A stretch of DNA of 64,000 nucleotides from Cryptomeria japonica (Eukaryota > Streptophyta > Pinopsida > Cupressales > Cupressaceae). Position numbers and translations under genes: made by a program. The notes beneath the pieces are model-generated. The model did not search any database and was not told where the DNA came from. It saw only the letters and a program-made list of their open reading frames with translations. The stretch spans positions 98,191,897 to 98,255,896 of the forward strand of contig NC_081407.1 in assembly GCF_030272615.1 (NCBI RefSeq). The letters are read 5' to 3'. Each line of letters opens with the position of its first letter. The stretch's first letter is position 1. Shown here piece by piece: positions 22,253 to 34,104 of this stretch.

Positions 22253-25200
22253 TGAAATACGTATCATGGAACATTCGAGGCCTTGAGTCGCCTGATAGGA
22301 AATTTGTTATTAAAAGATTTCTGGATTATCATAAAAACTTAGATTTTCTGATGTTACAAGAACTTAAATCTATTGGGTTCTCTCTCGACACTACACTTGA
22401 CTTCATTTAGTGAGATGCAATCAAAGTCTGTACCAACCACCCAAGAGGAAAAGGAGGAGTTGGTCTTCTTATCTCCCCTAAATGGACAATGCACCTCAAG
22501 GATAAAGGGACCTCCCCCTGTAATAGAGTAGCTTGGGTTACCTTAGATGTAAAGGGTTCTTACTTTGGCATATGCTCCATTTATGCATCTAACGATTATA
22601 AGGAAAGAATAGCCCTCTAGAATTGGCTAACTTCCCTCCCAAATATCCCCTGGGTCATGGTGGGGGATTTTAATATGACTGAATCCCAAAATGACAAGGC
22701 TGGGGGACTTTCGTTTGAATGGAAAAACTCAGAAAGACCTCACTGGGACAGGTTTAAACAACATCTACAACTGTTTGACCCCTTGGAAGGCACTAAACTT
22801 GACACCCCTAACCTATGGCACACCTGGTGCAACTTTCAGCAAAACACTAATAAGATCTACTCCAGGTTAGATATATTCTATGCTAATAAGAACTTTTTCT
22901 CCTTTTCCCCCAACCAGTTTGGGAATGCAGTTGCAGTCTTACCAACTACCCTGTCTAACCACTTCCCCATTTTAGCCATTATTAACATCAAGAACTCCAT
23001 CACCCCTAGCCACCCTTGCAATAAGAAATTCTTACTTGACACCTCCTTGCTGCAAGATGAGGATGTCCTAAATGCCATCAAACTAATTAGACTCTTCAAA
23101 TTGCAACCACATCTCCCCCAATCCCACATGCTCAGATGGTAGAGGAACATTTCTTCCTGGCAAAATCTTCTCCAAACCATTGGCCAAAAAAAGCCCAAGG
23201 ACTTTAGATTTATAGAAAAAACTCTTACTCTTCGGCTTCACTCCCTAGAACATGAAATTCAACTGTAGCCTTCTTCCCCTACCCTTGCCAAAAAGGTCTT
23301 CGAGGCTAGAGATATCCTCAAGAAACACCAGCAGGTTAAAATCAGAGGGGCTTTCATCAAAGCCCGCAACCACTGGCTCTAGTTTGGTGATAAGGGCTCC
23401 AAAATATTCTTTAATCTGCTTAAGCAAAAACAAACCAGGGAAAAAATAGATAGAATAACTATAGATAATAAAGAACTCCTGGATATCAATGACATCAAAG
23501 AAGCCTTTGAAGTGTTTTACAAGACTCTGTTTACCTCTGAGGATAATGAGGCCTTGACAGATGCCCATACCAAATGTAGGACCATTATTCCTAATAGAAT
23601 CTCTGAGGACGAAGCCAGCCTCCTCAAAGCTAAACTAACCGTGCAAGAAATCAAGGATGCCATTAAAGCTCTCAAGGATAGAAAGTCCCCAGGTCCTGAT
23701 GGACTTCCTACTGAATTCTACAAAACTAACATTGACTGGATCTCCAACGACCTATATGACATCTATAATGAAGCCCTTGCTACTGGCACCCTGGGGGAGT
23801 TCATAAATAGGGGTATTATTAAGCTTATTCCAAAAGAAGGGGACAAAGCCCTAATTAAAAATTGGAGGCCAATTACCCTCCTCAACGTCTCCTACAAAAT
23901 CATGGCCAAAGCCTTAGCCTCTCACCTTGAGAAGATCCTCCCCAAATTCATCTGCTCCACTCAAATAGGCTTCATTAGAGGCAGATACATCTTGGAGAAT
24001 CTTGTAACAAGTTGGGAATCCATGGAATGGGCCAGAACCTCAAACCAAGACGCCGCCATGTTCCTTGTAGACTTTGAGAAAGCATATGACAGAGTGGAAT
24101 GGGACTTCATCCTCATGATGCTCTCAGCCTTTGGCTTCCCTAGCGAGTTCTGTGATTATGTTCGAATCCTCCTCAAGGATGCATCCACCCTGGTTGAAGT
24201 CAATGGGACCCTCTCCCAACCTATTCCCCTGTCTAGATCAATTAGGCAGGGCTGCCCCCTTGCCCTTGCTCTGTTTGTGATTACTTCTGATGCCCTGTAT
24301 TATCTCCTTAGAGATGACACCCTATCCCCCCGTGTCGAAGGCATTACTATGTCGGATGACTCTGAACTGATCAACATCCAGTTTGCAGATGATACCTCGC
24401 TCTTCCTGAAGCTCTCAAAGCACAATATTGTTTCCCTTAATCAAAAACTTGATATTTTCGGTAGAGCTTTCAGAGCCCGGATATCTAGCACCAAATCCAC
24501 TTTACTTGGATGGAAAGATAATCCTCCGAACTGGCTTCACCAGTTTGGCTATGCATGGGGAGGACCTAATAAATTAGTCTATTATCTTGGCATCCCCTTT
24601 TCTATATCTCCCTCTCTTAAGGACATGTGGGGCTGGGTCAAGGGGAAAATAGATAGGAAACTCAACAAATGGGACAATAGGATCCTCTCCCTTGATGGTA
24701 GGATTCAAGTCTGCCAAAAAATCCTATCTTCATACAACATATATTACTCCTCGGTGTGGATGTTCAGCAACTACCAAGTCTTTGAAATCCAAAAGGCCAT
24801 CAGACGGTTCCTATGGTCTGATGGGAAGGGTAAAAGGAAAGCTCACACAGTCAAGTGGTCCTAGTGCCACTTGGATAAAAAACTTGGTGGGTTGGGCCTC
24901 AAGGATCTTAGGTTGCAAGGCATCTCCCTTGCAGCCAAATGGATATTTCACTCACGGGAAGGACAAGAACCCTGGAAAATCCTCATCAAGAACAAGATAC
25001 AAAATGGTGTTCCCAAAAATGCCAAAACTTGGAAAGCCCTCTCATTCAGTAACTTAATTGCAAGTGGTTTCCCTGTGTCTGTCCAAGGCACTTGGGTGTT
25101 TAAATCCATCTGGAAAGCCTGGGAGCATGTGCGTGGTCTCATCAACAACTCAAGCATCAACTGTGACAATACCCTACACAATGAAAGGTCAATATGGTGG

Positions 25201-26280
25201 AACCTGCTTCATAACTCCAAACCCCTTGCTCTAACCCAAGGTTGCTCTACTAAGCACTAGCATAATAAAGGAATCAAGTACATGATGGATATTCTAGAAC
25301 ATGATAACCTTATCAGTTGGGAGGCTCTTAGCACAAAATATGATCTCCCTGCATCACATAAGAAGACATATAATATGATTAAAAATGCATGCGCTCCCTT
25401 TGATCTCCCTAAAAACACCCAAGTAGACGCCCATAGGTACCTTACATTCCTATGGAAGGATGGCTCCACCCTACCTAAGATCAAAGCCAAGTCTATCTAT
25501 ACCCTGCTCAACAGTAATACCTCGGTGAGCGAACATATCAACACTCTGTGGTATGTTAATCACACTCGACAGAAAACTTTTGAGAAGCTCTGGCGGTCCC
25601 CCATTCCCCCTAAGATCAAATGCTTCAGATGGCAATTTATTTTGGACAGATTACCTATTAGGAATAAATCGGCTACATATGACCGGTGTTTTGTCTGTAG
25701 AAAACCTGAGACTGCGCGCCACATCTTCTTTAACTGTCCCTTTGCTAGAGAAATTTGGCTTCTGTTTGGAATTTCTATTACAGAATCTGTTTTCACTCTT
25801 GATATAGTTACTGGTTTTATTCATGGACTGAGGAACGATACTAATCTAGTGTGGCAAATTTTATCTTCTTACATCCTCTGGTTTATTTGGAAACTTAGAA
25901 ATGAGGAGAAGTTCCAAGGTATTACAAGGGAACGTACTGAGTTTTTTAAAAAACTCACACATTACAAAATTGCAATGCAGGTCTATTTTTTGATGAACCT
26001 CAAGAGAAACAAGCTACTGCGATTCCTGAAAGATGGTAGAGCGACCATGTTTGTTTACGAGATGCAAGACGGGTACGAATGGGCTAGGCTCGCTGAGAAC
26101 CAAACCTCCTTTGATAAGGCAGTGAAGAAGCTGATAAAGGATTTACAAGACAATAGGCCTCCTCCCTTCAACAAGATAGAGATGTGCTCCCAGATCCTAG
26201 CAAGAAAGAAGGTGGTTTGGATGGAAGGAGAACAAGGCTGGACCACGTGGCTGGAGGACCAGGATGAGGTTCTCCAATAG
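22252..26280 (+). pseudogene. LINE ORF2 (endonuclease + reverse transcriptase)
   Basis: ORF2 begins MKYVSWNIRGLESPDR, the start of an APE-type endonuclease, with LQELKS and WVMVGDFNMTES (about 22651). The terminal SDH motif reads SNH (LSNHFPILA, near 22957). RT spans about 23600-24500: LKDRKSPGPDGLPTEFYK, NWRPITLLNVSYKI, VDFEKAYDRVEW, IRQGCPLALALF and catalytic QFADDTSLF near 24385. The C-terminal zf-RVT reads LWRSPIPPKIKCF and CFVCRKPETARHIFFNCPFA near 25690-25750. All 1343 codons are in one frame with no frameshift. It is interrupted by stops at 22408, 22411, 22618, 23140, 23266, 23380, 24862 and 25258. ORF2p nicks the target and primes reverse transcription from it. Confidence 0.93.
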
Positions 26281-26458
26281 TGATTTACTTTGTCGTGTCT
26301 CCTTCTTTTGGCTAATGGATAATTGTATATAACCTTCTCTCTGGCTCCTCATTTTGACAGTTGAGGCCCTGCTCCCCGCTCCCTAGTTTTGTATAAACTC
26401 TCGGTCTATTTTTTGGATTCTCGATATCTAATATAAAAAAAATAAAAAAATAAAAAAA
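26281..26458 (+). other. LINE 3' UTR and A-rich tail
   Basis: The 3' UTR is short and ends GATATCTAATAT followed by A-tracts separated by T (about 26434-26458), the decayed tail that marks target-primed insertion. No clean target duplication was found. Confidence 0.75.
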
Positions 26459-26849
26459 ATTATATATGAAATAAATACAATACTAAGAAATAACAAGATC
26501 GTGACACCTTAATTCCTTATGTGCTACACTTGATCTTGTAGATCCTAAGACACTAATTTTTTCTACCCACCTCTTTGTGAATATACCTAATATTATTTTT
26601 TTATCATAATAAAAACATTCATTAAAAAGGAAAAAGTAACAAATGTAACACGGTAATAAGTATGGCCTGCTATAGAATAAGGATGATTTGAACCCATAGG
26701 CAGCAAACAAATATGTTGATTTCTGTATTTGAGGAAAACAAATCCAGTCGAAACTTTGTCCAGACGACAACCGTAGAAAGCTAAGGATAAATTGCAGTTT
26801 GTTCTTCCTGTCCAGTTTATTTGCAGATTTGCACATTTTTACAGATGCC
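26459..26849. other. Upstream region of the PPR gene
   Basis: No repeat or coding feature recognised. AT-rich, with the candidate TATA box at its right end. Confidence 0.4.
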
Positions 26850-26857
26850 TATAAATA
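26850..26857 (+). promoter_or_regulatory. Candidate TATA box of the PPR gene
   Basis: GCCTATAAATAAC lies 240-320 bp upstream of the two candidate start codons (27098 and 27170). The context is good, but TATA-like words are common in AT-rich DNA, and many PPR genes lack a TATA box. Confidence 0.35.
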
Positions 26858-27097
26858 ACAAACTGGAGAGTTGTTTGCGAGAGATTGAATGCAAAAAGAG
26901 TAAGCTATTTGGATTTTGTCTTTCTCCTTGCTCTAGGCACTGCAGTTTTACTTGTATTGCGCATGCAATGCCATTGTGGAACAGATGTCTAATTTCTCGC
27001 ATGTTCGATGTATAATAAAAAAGTTCATGGAAACCTAACAAGTATTTTTCCTTAGATTCCAATACCAAATCATGGCTTAATTCAAAAATAAAGTCAA

Positions 27098-29635
27098 ATG
27101 TTAATACTGCAATTTCCTTTCCTCTCCACTTTATTCAAATTCAAATACAATTCTTTCAAGATCAATAGAATGGCCATCCTTTTTCACATTCAAATTCAAC
27201 ACCAATCCAATACAAATGAAAATGCTCATTTTACTTCAAGCACAGATGACTTTGTTCATTTACTACATATCTGTACAAACCCTAAAATGCTTAAACAAGT
27301 GCATGCCCGCATGCTCATAACAGGCCTTGAACAAGATATATTTCTAGGTGCCAAACTCCTTAACATGTATGCCAAATATGACAGTATAAAAAATGCTGGA
27401 CTAGTTTTCTATCAAATAGAATATCCAGATGTTTACTTGTGCAATTTAATGATCAAGGTTTATACCCAAAATGGTCTCTGGAAAGAAATCTTAAGCCTTT
27501 ATAAAAAAATGCAGTCGGTAGGCATAAAACCGGACAATTTTACCTTTCCCTTTGTACTAAAGGCGTGCGCAAGTCTATCCGCTCTCCAAGAGGGAAGAGA
27601 GGTTCATGATGACATTGTTGAATCTGATTTTGAGTCCCATGTTGTTGTGGGGACTGCACTGATAAATATGTATGCAAAATGTGGAAGCCTACAGGATGCA
27701 CGCGAAGTGTTTGACAAAATGTTTGTGAGAGATGTGTTTTCATGGAGTGCTATAATTGCAGGATATGCACAAAATGGATATGCCAAGGAAGCATTGATGC
27801 TCTTTGAGGAAATGCAGGCGGTAGAAGGCATGTCGCCAGATTCGGTTGTTATGGTGAGCGTGTTGCAGGCATGTGGCGATGTGGGGGACCTGCAACAGGG
27901 GATGTTAGCTCATGATTATGTTGTTAGACATGGGTTTGAATTGGATGTTGAAGTAGGGAATTCGCTGATTGCAATGTATGCCAAATGTAGGAGAATGGAA
28001 TCTTCACTACAAGTGTTTAAGAGTGTGCCTCAAAAAAGTGTGGTTTCATGGACTGCAATGATTGCTGGGTATGGATGGAATCTACAGGGAATTGAGGCTT
28101 TGGAAATCTATAATCAAATGAGACTTTCAGGCGTGAAACCCAATTCAATGACAATGACTTCTATGTTGTCAGTGTGTGCTGAATTGAGGTTATTGCAACT
28201 TGGAAAGTTAATTCATGATTATGTTGTAGGACACGGACTTGTGTCAAATGAGTTTGTGGCCAATTCCCTCATTGACATGTATGCCAAATGTCTAAGTCTA
28301 AAGGATGCACGTCTTGTGTTTGACAAAATACCTCAGAGAAGCCTTGTGTCATGGAATACCATTATCGCAGGATATGTCCAAAATGGACATCCGACACAAG
28401 CTTTGGTTATGTTTAATGAGATGCAGCTAGCAGGCATGATGCCAGACTCGTTCACCATAGTGAGTGTGCTGTCTGCATGTGCACATGTGGTAGATTTGCA
28501 ACAAGGCAAGTCGATCCATGACTTCATAATAAGAACTGGTCTAGAGTCGAACGTATTTGTAGCTAATTCTCTGATAGATATGTATGCCAAGTGTAAGAAT
28601 CAAGACATTGCACGCAAAATGTTTGACAGAATGTGTACCAGAGATGTGGTCTCATGGAATGCGATGATTTCTGGATATGCCCAGAATGGCTATGCTAACG
28701 AGGCATTAGAACTCTTTGCTGAAATGCAACTGGGAGATGTGAAACCTGATGCGGAGACAATGGTAAGTTTGCTCTTGGCATGTTCTAATTTAGGAGCTTT
28801 GCAGCAGGGCATGTGGATTCATACTTATGTGATTAGAAGAGGTCTAGAGTTTGATGTTTTTGTTGAGAGAGCCCTTATAGACATGTATGCCAAGTGTGGG
28901 AATGTAGACGTTTCTAGGCAGTTGTTTGACAACATTTCTAAGAAGACTGCAGTTGCATATAGTGCAATGATTGCAGGGTATGGCATGCATGGGCGTGGTG
29001 AAGATGCCCTTGTTCTTTTTTCTCAGATGCAACAAAAAGGCTTGAAGCCAAATGGGATCACTTTCATTTCTGTTCTGTCAGCTTGTAGTCATTCAGGACT
29101 GGTGGATGAGGGTTGGCGGCAATTCAATTGCATGAGTAAGGATTACAACATCTCACCAATGCTGCAGCATTGTGCCTGCATGGTTGACCTTCTTGGGCGT
29201 GCTGGACGTATATACGAGGCACATGACTTCATTCAAAAGATGCCAGTAACCCCTAACGCTGATGTGTGGGGAACATTGCTTGGCGCATGCAAAATTCACT
29301 GCAATACTGTGGTAGGAGAGCATGTTGCCGAGATTCTCTTAGACTTGGAACCTAAAAATGCTGGATATTATGTACTGCTGTCAAATCTATATGCTGCAAA
29401 TGGCAGATGGGATGAAGTAGCAAAGGTGAGAACAAAGATGAAAGACAGGGGACTGAAAAAGACATCAGGATGGAGTTCTATTCAGATCAGCAATAGGTTC
29501 CATTCATTCCATTCAGGAGATAAATCACATCCTGAATCTATAAAAATCTATGCAATGTTGGATACTTTGACTAGGCAGATGAAAGATGCTGGGTATATGC
29601 CCAATACTAACCTTTTGCTGCATGATATAGAATAA
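27098..29635 (+). CDS. Pentatricopeptide repeat protein, PLS class with E/E+ tail, no DYW
   Basis: An uninterrupted 845-codon intronless frame. Met25 (27170, MAILFHIQIQ) is an alternative start. The N-terminus before the repeats (residues about 1-45) is rich in hydrophobic, Lys and Ser/Asn residues and could target mitochondria or plastids. From residue about 50 come P-L-S repeats of about 101 residues per triplet, with hallmark words such as VHARMLITGLEQDIFLGAKL, LINMYAKCGSLQDAREVFDK, VVSWNAMISGYAQNGYANEA and LELFAEMQLGDVKPD. The repeats run to about residue 690. The E and E+ region follows (WGTLLGACKIHCNTVVGEHV, YVLLSNLYAANGRWDEVAKV, GWSSIQISNRFHSFHSGDKS). It stops at HDIE, where DYW proteins continue with the cytidine-deaminase-like domain. 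It should bind a specific organellar RNA, for example as an editing or splicing factor; the target cannot be read from sequence here. Confidence 0.93.
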   Translation: MLILQFPFLSTLFKFKYNSFKINRMAILFHIQIQHQSNTNENAHFTSSTDDFVHLLHICTNPKMLKQVHARMLITGLEQDIFLGAKLLNMYAKYDSIKNAGLVFYQIEYPDVYLCNLMIKVYTQNGLWKEILSLYKKMQSVGIKPDNFTFPFVLKACASLSALQEGREVHDDIVESDFESHVVVGTALINMYAKCGSLQDAREVFDKMFVRDVFSWSAIIAGYAQNGYAKEALMLFEEMQAVEGMSPDSVVMVSVLQACGDVGDLQQGMLAHDYVVRHGFELDVEVGNSLIAMYAKCRRMESSLQVFKSVPQKSVVSWTAMIAGYGWNLQGIEALEIYNQMRLSGVKPNSMTMTSMLSVCAELRLLQLGKLIHDYVVGHGLVSNEFVANSLIDMYAKCLSLKDARLVFDKIPQRSLVSWNTIIAGYVQNGHPTQALVMFNEMQLAGMMPDSFTIVSVLSACAHVVDLQQGKSIHDFIIRTGLESNVFVANSLIDMYAKCKNQDIARKMFDRMCTRDVVSWNAMISGYAQNGYANEALELFAEMQLGDVKPDAETMVSLLLACSNLGALQQGMWIHTYVIRRGLEFDVFVERALIDMYAKCGNVDVSRQLFDNISKKTAVAYSAMIAGYGMHGRGEDALVLFSQMQQKGLKPNGITFISVLSACSHSGLVDEGWRQFNCMSKDYNISPMLQHCACMVDLLGRAGRIYEAHDFIQKMPVTPNADVWGTLLGACKIHCNTVVGEHVAEILLDLEPKNAGYYVLLSNLYAANGRWDEVAKVRTKMKDRGLKKTSGWSSIQISNRFHSFHSGDKSHPESIKIYAMLDTLTRQMKDAGYMPNTNLLLHDIE

Positions 29636-31378
29636 CTGAAGAAGAAAAATATGGCCGACAGTTATACTAAAATGGATTTCAATCTTATTTCTGAAGGATC
29701 CAGCCCATCTATAATGTTATAACTGCAGGAAAACTTTATCGATCTAAGAGTTTACGAGATCTTTTGAAGAGTGTATGATTCTTCCCGGCAGATTACGCTG
29801 AATGCAAAGAGAGATAGTGGAATGTTATGTCTAAATGCAGTCTCTTCAATTTTGGACTTTCCATACCTCCGCCTTATTACCGGAAACCTCGTCAAATGAA
29901 GGTAGTCTGGTAAACAAATGGGTTTGAAAGTATGCAATGCCTGCAAAGTTGATGTTGCAACCAGGAGTCAACAATTTTCCATAAATACATGTAATTGTCC
30001 TCACTGCATTCAATGCAGCTGAACTGACATCGTTGGCCCTATCCGTGCCCTTGCATATTTAATCCATTAAGATATTTTTTCCCGATCTGCTGTCATAAGA
30101 ACTTCCGCCAATGGTTCTGAGAGTTGGAATGGCGAAATCCCTAGCTGCCCATCAAAGGAGGCCATTGGAGTGGGAGAAACTACAAGAAGGAAGAACTTAT
30201 CGTTGCCATGCTATCAGTATATTATCATTGCAGTTCTTCGATAACGAATTTTTACAGAAAGACATGCCGCAAGTGTCGCTGCTTCTGAAATCCTCCAGAT
30301 AGAGGAGGTAATGGTTGTGAATCCACATTATTTTTATCAGTGTATGGAAATCCTCCACTCATGAAATATGCAATTTTGTCACTTGATGTTCCAAAGAAAA
30401 TTGTTCGTTTTGCAGATTGATTCTTGTAATCTTTTATTCCAAACTAAACCTGCCTTACTTTTATTGATGTAACTACTCTCTTTTTGATTATCAGGTTTTC
30501 AATCTCTGGTTGGAAATTTTGAGGCTGTCTGCTCTATGTTAACTGAAAATTAGCATCTTTTGGTACATTGCTTTCTCAATAGATCTGTATAACTTATGTT
30601 GCCTCTGATCTATAACTTAAATATATGAAATTAGCATAATTCACACTATTTATCTTGTACAAATGGTGAAATAAAAATAGAACTGAACTAGAATATCTGG
30701 CCAGATAATATTACAAATCTTATTTAGTAAATGTATAATTTACTCATTTTAAATGTGTATGTAATATTTTTATGTGCCTGTTTTGATGGGATGATATGAA
30801 TGTTCAGTTGTGAAGTCCATTTACTCACTTTCAGCCGAGTGTTCTTTTCATATTCCTTATCTTTTGTACCTTCGTCTTCGGTAACAAGTTCTATATTAAT
30901 GTGTCAAAATAACATTTTGACATGGACTGAAAATATATTTGCTGCTCTTAATAAGAACTATGCTTTTCCCATAGATGTAGTCAAATTGCTGAACCACGTA
31001 AATTCTGTGTTAGTGTTTCCGTTTATATATGTTCATTCATCTGTAATATATTTTAACAATTAAGGTGAACAATGATCGACTACCAGGGTGAAGTGGGCAT
31101 TATTCTATTAAAAAAAGGTACAAAATTATTTAAATATTTTTCTACTTTGATCTGTACATGTACACCCATTTACTTGATAAAAATGCACAAAGTTTATTAA
31201 ATATTTTTCTACGTTGATCTTAACAGTCATTTACTTTGAGCAATCAAAAAGTAACCTCTAAGCCTTCACCGCAATGTAAATGTACATAGCAATCTCATTA
31301 TTAGATGGAGATGAGTTTTCAAGTTATTATTTCTGGTATCTGCTCAAGGTAAAACTATATAGCAAATCGTCAAAAGAT
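29636..31378. other. Region downstream of PPR gene, no gene recognised
   Basis: Both strands hold only short frames (for example 30111-30302, 63 codons) without recognisable motifs. It includes the 3' UTR of the PPR gene. A short imperfect duplication (TATTTTTCTACTTTGATCT near 31136, TATTTTTCTACGTTGATCT near 31202) is present. Confidence 0.45.
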
Positions 31379-31640
31379 CCATATGAATTTTGTAAGTGAT
31401 GCAATATATGTGCTGCGTGTTCCACCCCAAGAGCACCCCAAGAGCCATCCTTGAAGCATTGATGGATCTGTCATCTTCTTTCTAAGTATCTTCAATGGAT
31501 GCCTTGCAGAACCTAAGTCTCTTCCATCCCTCACAACTATATGAATTTTGCAAGTGATTTAGAAGAGACTGCATGTGAGGCATCCATTGATTTTGAGGAC
31601 AGCCTTGCACAACCTAAGTCTCTTCCATCCCTTTAGCAAT
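31379..31640. repeat. Imperfect direct duplication
   Basis: ATATGAATTTTGTAAGTGAT near 31381 recurs as ATATGAATTTTGCAAGTGAT near 31540. AACCTAAGTCTCTTCCATCC occurs near 31510 and again near 31610. The pieces look like two overlapping copies of one diverged unit of about 100-160 bp. Confidence 0.65.
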
Positions 31641-32198
31641 GCTATCTTCATGCTCAACGTCACTCCACACACGCCACATGCCTCGTGCACCATCGTCCAG
31701 CTCACACGCATATTATGATACTGTACATGGTAGCACATACCAATATTCCACAAGACTATGCAAGTGCAATATGTGGGGCATACATATCCATATGAAATGC
31801 CACCATACACCCCCAGCACATGGTTGTAGCTACTCCACTTATCCATGCCAAACAACTAGCACCATGCAATTTCAACAACTATCATCTGCCTATCCACATG
31901 ATAGAGCACACCATATGTGTGCAACATCTATCAAAACATTGTGAAGGCCTAGTTGACTATCCATTTGTATAAATACCTGCACTATACAAGGTACAAAGAG
32001 AGGACCAGCCAATATCTTTGTTCCATACATGTCATTGTACACATTTATTCTAACGCAACACATTCATGTTTCAATTTTTTCCGCAACTAGCAAATATGCT
32101 TTTTGATTCAAGCTTAGCGTGTAATTTGCTTATTTTGTAAACTTGTGGATTACTAATTAATTTGTAGGGTTGCCCACTATCCACCTTGGATCTAAGTT
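31640..32198 (+). repeat. Old LTR (probable 5' LTR), same family as 61010-61500
   Basis: CATGATAGAGCACACCATAT, then TTTGTATAAATACCTGCACTAT (a TATA box near 31968), then AGAGGACCAGCCAATATCT, and near the end GTGGATTACTAATTAATTTG. All have counterparts in the same order near 61227-61480. It ends just before a tRNA-iMet-type PBS at 32200. The left end is not defined. The element body that should follow is truncated after about 300 bp. Confidence 0.65.
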
Positions 32199-32199
32199 A

Positions 32200-32212
32200 T
32201 TAGTATTAGAGC
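32200..32212 (+). other. Degenerate primer binding site (tRNA-iMet type)
   Basis: TTAGTATTAGAGC is two changes from the common plant LTR-element PBS TTGGTATCAGAGC and lies at the end of the LTR described at 31640-32198. Confidence 0.6.
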
Positions 32213-32501
32213 TTGAATTTTGCATTTCCATGCTCATTCAAATGGTGCTCACAATATCTATAAAGGGATTGTGTATTTGGTTTGACATTTGAGCAATTTT
32301 GCAAATATTAAGAACAAGCATAATGGTAGACAAATATGAACCTAGGGTTTCAATATATGTTCAACATTTGATTCTATCTAAGCATCATCAGCTTGGTCAA
32401 CCTTTACCTAACCAACTACCTAATACTACGTGGGTTCATCAGATAGTGTCAAGGGTTGGAATAAGATTATTGAAACCCCCAAGCAACTTTTCATTACATT
32501 A
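32213..32501 (+). other. Truncated internal part of the old LTR element
   Basis: About 290 bp follow the PBS before the sequence switches to the LTR of copia element B at about 32502. Short reading fragments (for example MVDKYEPRVSIYVQH near 32323) are present but no Gag motif can be recognised. Confidence 0.4.
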
Positions 32502-33476
32502 GGATCAAGCAACCAATATCATGACAAACATCTCTGAACTTTGTCATTGTCTCTACACACTGTCTTCCTGAACATATCACCTTAAAATTTTTTCACAAAC
32601 TGACTTTTGCACATTCACAAACTTAAATTTGCTTGCATATCATTCGCATACACTTCTCAATTCACACACATTTCATTACACAACTCATAAAACCTCATTC
32701 CTTAAATATAAGATGGATCATAAAAAAAACTTTAATTAAGGGTCAACCACAATCAGAATAAACAATATTGCACAAAATAAGCCACTTGGACCAAAAATGC
32801 TCAAAGTCATCCACTCCAAGAGAAAGAGGGGACCCAAATACATCATAACACATCCTTACAAGATGAATCCAACAATCTGCATATGCTAATGTATCCTCCA
32901 AAGTCACCATCAAATGTAATGTGTAGATAGGCAATAGAAATTATCATACAGTTGGCCAAAAGACATTTTTTGATGCATATTATGCCACATGGATCTCCAC
33001 ACACAATGGTGAGACGCATAACAATACTCTAACTCATTCTCCAATGCATATCTAGACCAAAGAACATGATCTAGTCAAGATAGCCCAATCGAACACACTG
33101 AACTATAATACAATTGAATATCCCAAACTCAAATCAATAAAGCTCTCTTGCAAAACAAAGAATCCACTGGAGAAGCACACTGAGAATACTATATGAGCCA
33201 TAAAATCGCGTTCGTTAAATTATAACATAAACTGCAGTATATGCAGAGGCCATTGAAGACTTTCTAGACTAGTTTGATGGACACTCTTATTGCTAGAAAA
33301 TAGAAACACTAGCTTCTGTAAAACAGGATCAAAATACCACAACTAACACCAAAATATCAAACTCAGTCTGCAACCCAAAACACAAGTACAACAATCAGGA
33401 GCATATCTTGATCATAATCCACCTGAACAACCAAGTTTGACATCAAGGACAACTGGACAAACTCATAGTTCCAACA
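32502..33476 (-). repeat. 3' LTR of copia element B, truncated
   Basis: This matches 41331-42302 throughout (for example CCAAGAGAAAGAGG, CCCAAATACATCATAACACA). It starts TGTTGGAACTATGAG on the - strand at 33476, next to the PPT. The section corresponding to 40933-41330 is absent: at 32502 the sequence jumps to the neighbouring old element, so this end was deleted. Confidence 0.85.
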
Positions 33477-33490
33477 ATCTCCCCCTTTAT
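33477..33490 (-). other. Polypurine tract of copia element B
   Basis: The - strand reads ATAAAGGGGGAGAT immediately before the LTR start TGTTGG. Classical copia PPT. Confidence 0.85.
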
Positions 33491-34104
33491 CATTGATGGC
33501 AACACTTGAGCACATCAAATCATCTCTCTCACTATCAACAAGTTCTCTCCCCCTTTTACATCAAAGACAAATTGCAAAACACAAAATGATGATCATCCAA
33601 CACATACTCCATTGCTCCCCTTGAGAGCAGCACAACATCAATCCAGAAGATAAAGGATAAGCTCTTAATCTCCTCCTGGAAAGATGCACCACTACAATGC
33701 ATCTAGTTTGAAAAGGAGGGGCAATGACCCCTAGTTTCTGCTTGGGATACTCAAAGGTATCCTTTGCCAACGCTTTAGTGAAAATATCTGCAACCTATTC
33801 TTTTGTAGAAATATACTTCAATTTGACTTCCTTTCCTGCAACCTTCTCTCTTAAAAAATGATAACAAATTTAGATATGTTTTGTCCTTGAAGCATTGGCG
33901 AATTCTTTGAGATGTTTATAGCACTAGTATTATCACACAAAAGAGGAATAGTTTCATCATATACCACTCTAATATCTTTAAGAGTTTGTTCATCCACATA
34001 ACCAAAGTACAGTGCAATGTTGTGTCAATGTATTATGCTTCTGCAATAGATAAAAAACCTGAATATTGCTTCTTACTTAACCAAAAAACCAGCTTGTCTC
34101 CCAA
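33491..34104 (-). pseudogene. Copia B RNase H, C-terminal part
   Basis: The - strand reads, with breaks, DKLVFWLSKK near 34090 and the ADIFTKALAKDTFEYPKQKL GVIAPP end near 33730-33800. This is the usual C-terminus of copia Gag-Pol. One-base frame changes are present (for example near 34115). Confidence 0.75.

Larger units (their letters stand above)
20345..26458 (+). mobile_element. L1-type LINE, near full length
   Basis: A GC-richer 5' UTR (from about 20345), ORF1 with zinc knuckle, ORF2 with endonuclease, reverse transcriptase and C-terminal Zn-finger, and an A-rich 3' end follow in the standard order of plant L1 elements. The 5' boundary is judged only from the composition change. ORF1 has one stop and a frameshift; ORF2 has only nonsense codons. 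It is not active but is well preserved. Confidence 0.9.

Noticed and set aside
27540-29035. Several - strand frames within 27540-29035
   Set aside because: They lie opposite the intact PPR gene and have no motif of their own.
30111-30302. Small gene of 63 codons downstream of the PPR gene
   Set aside because: No motif, no promoter context and chance-sized, so left as part of the unassigned region.
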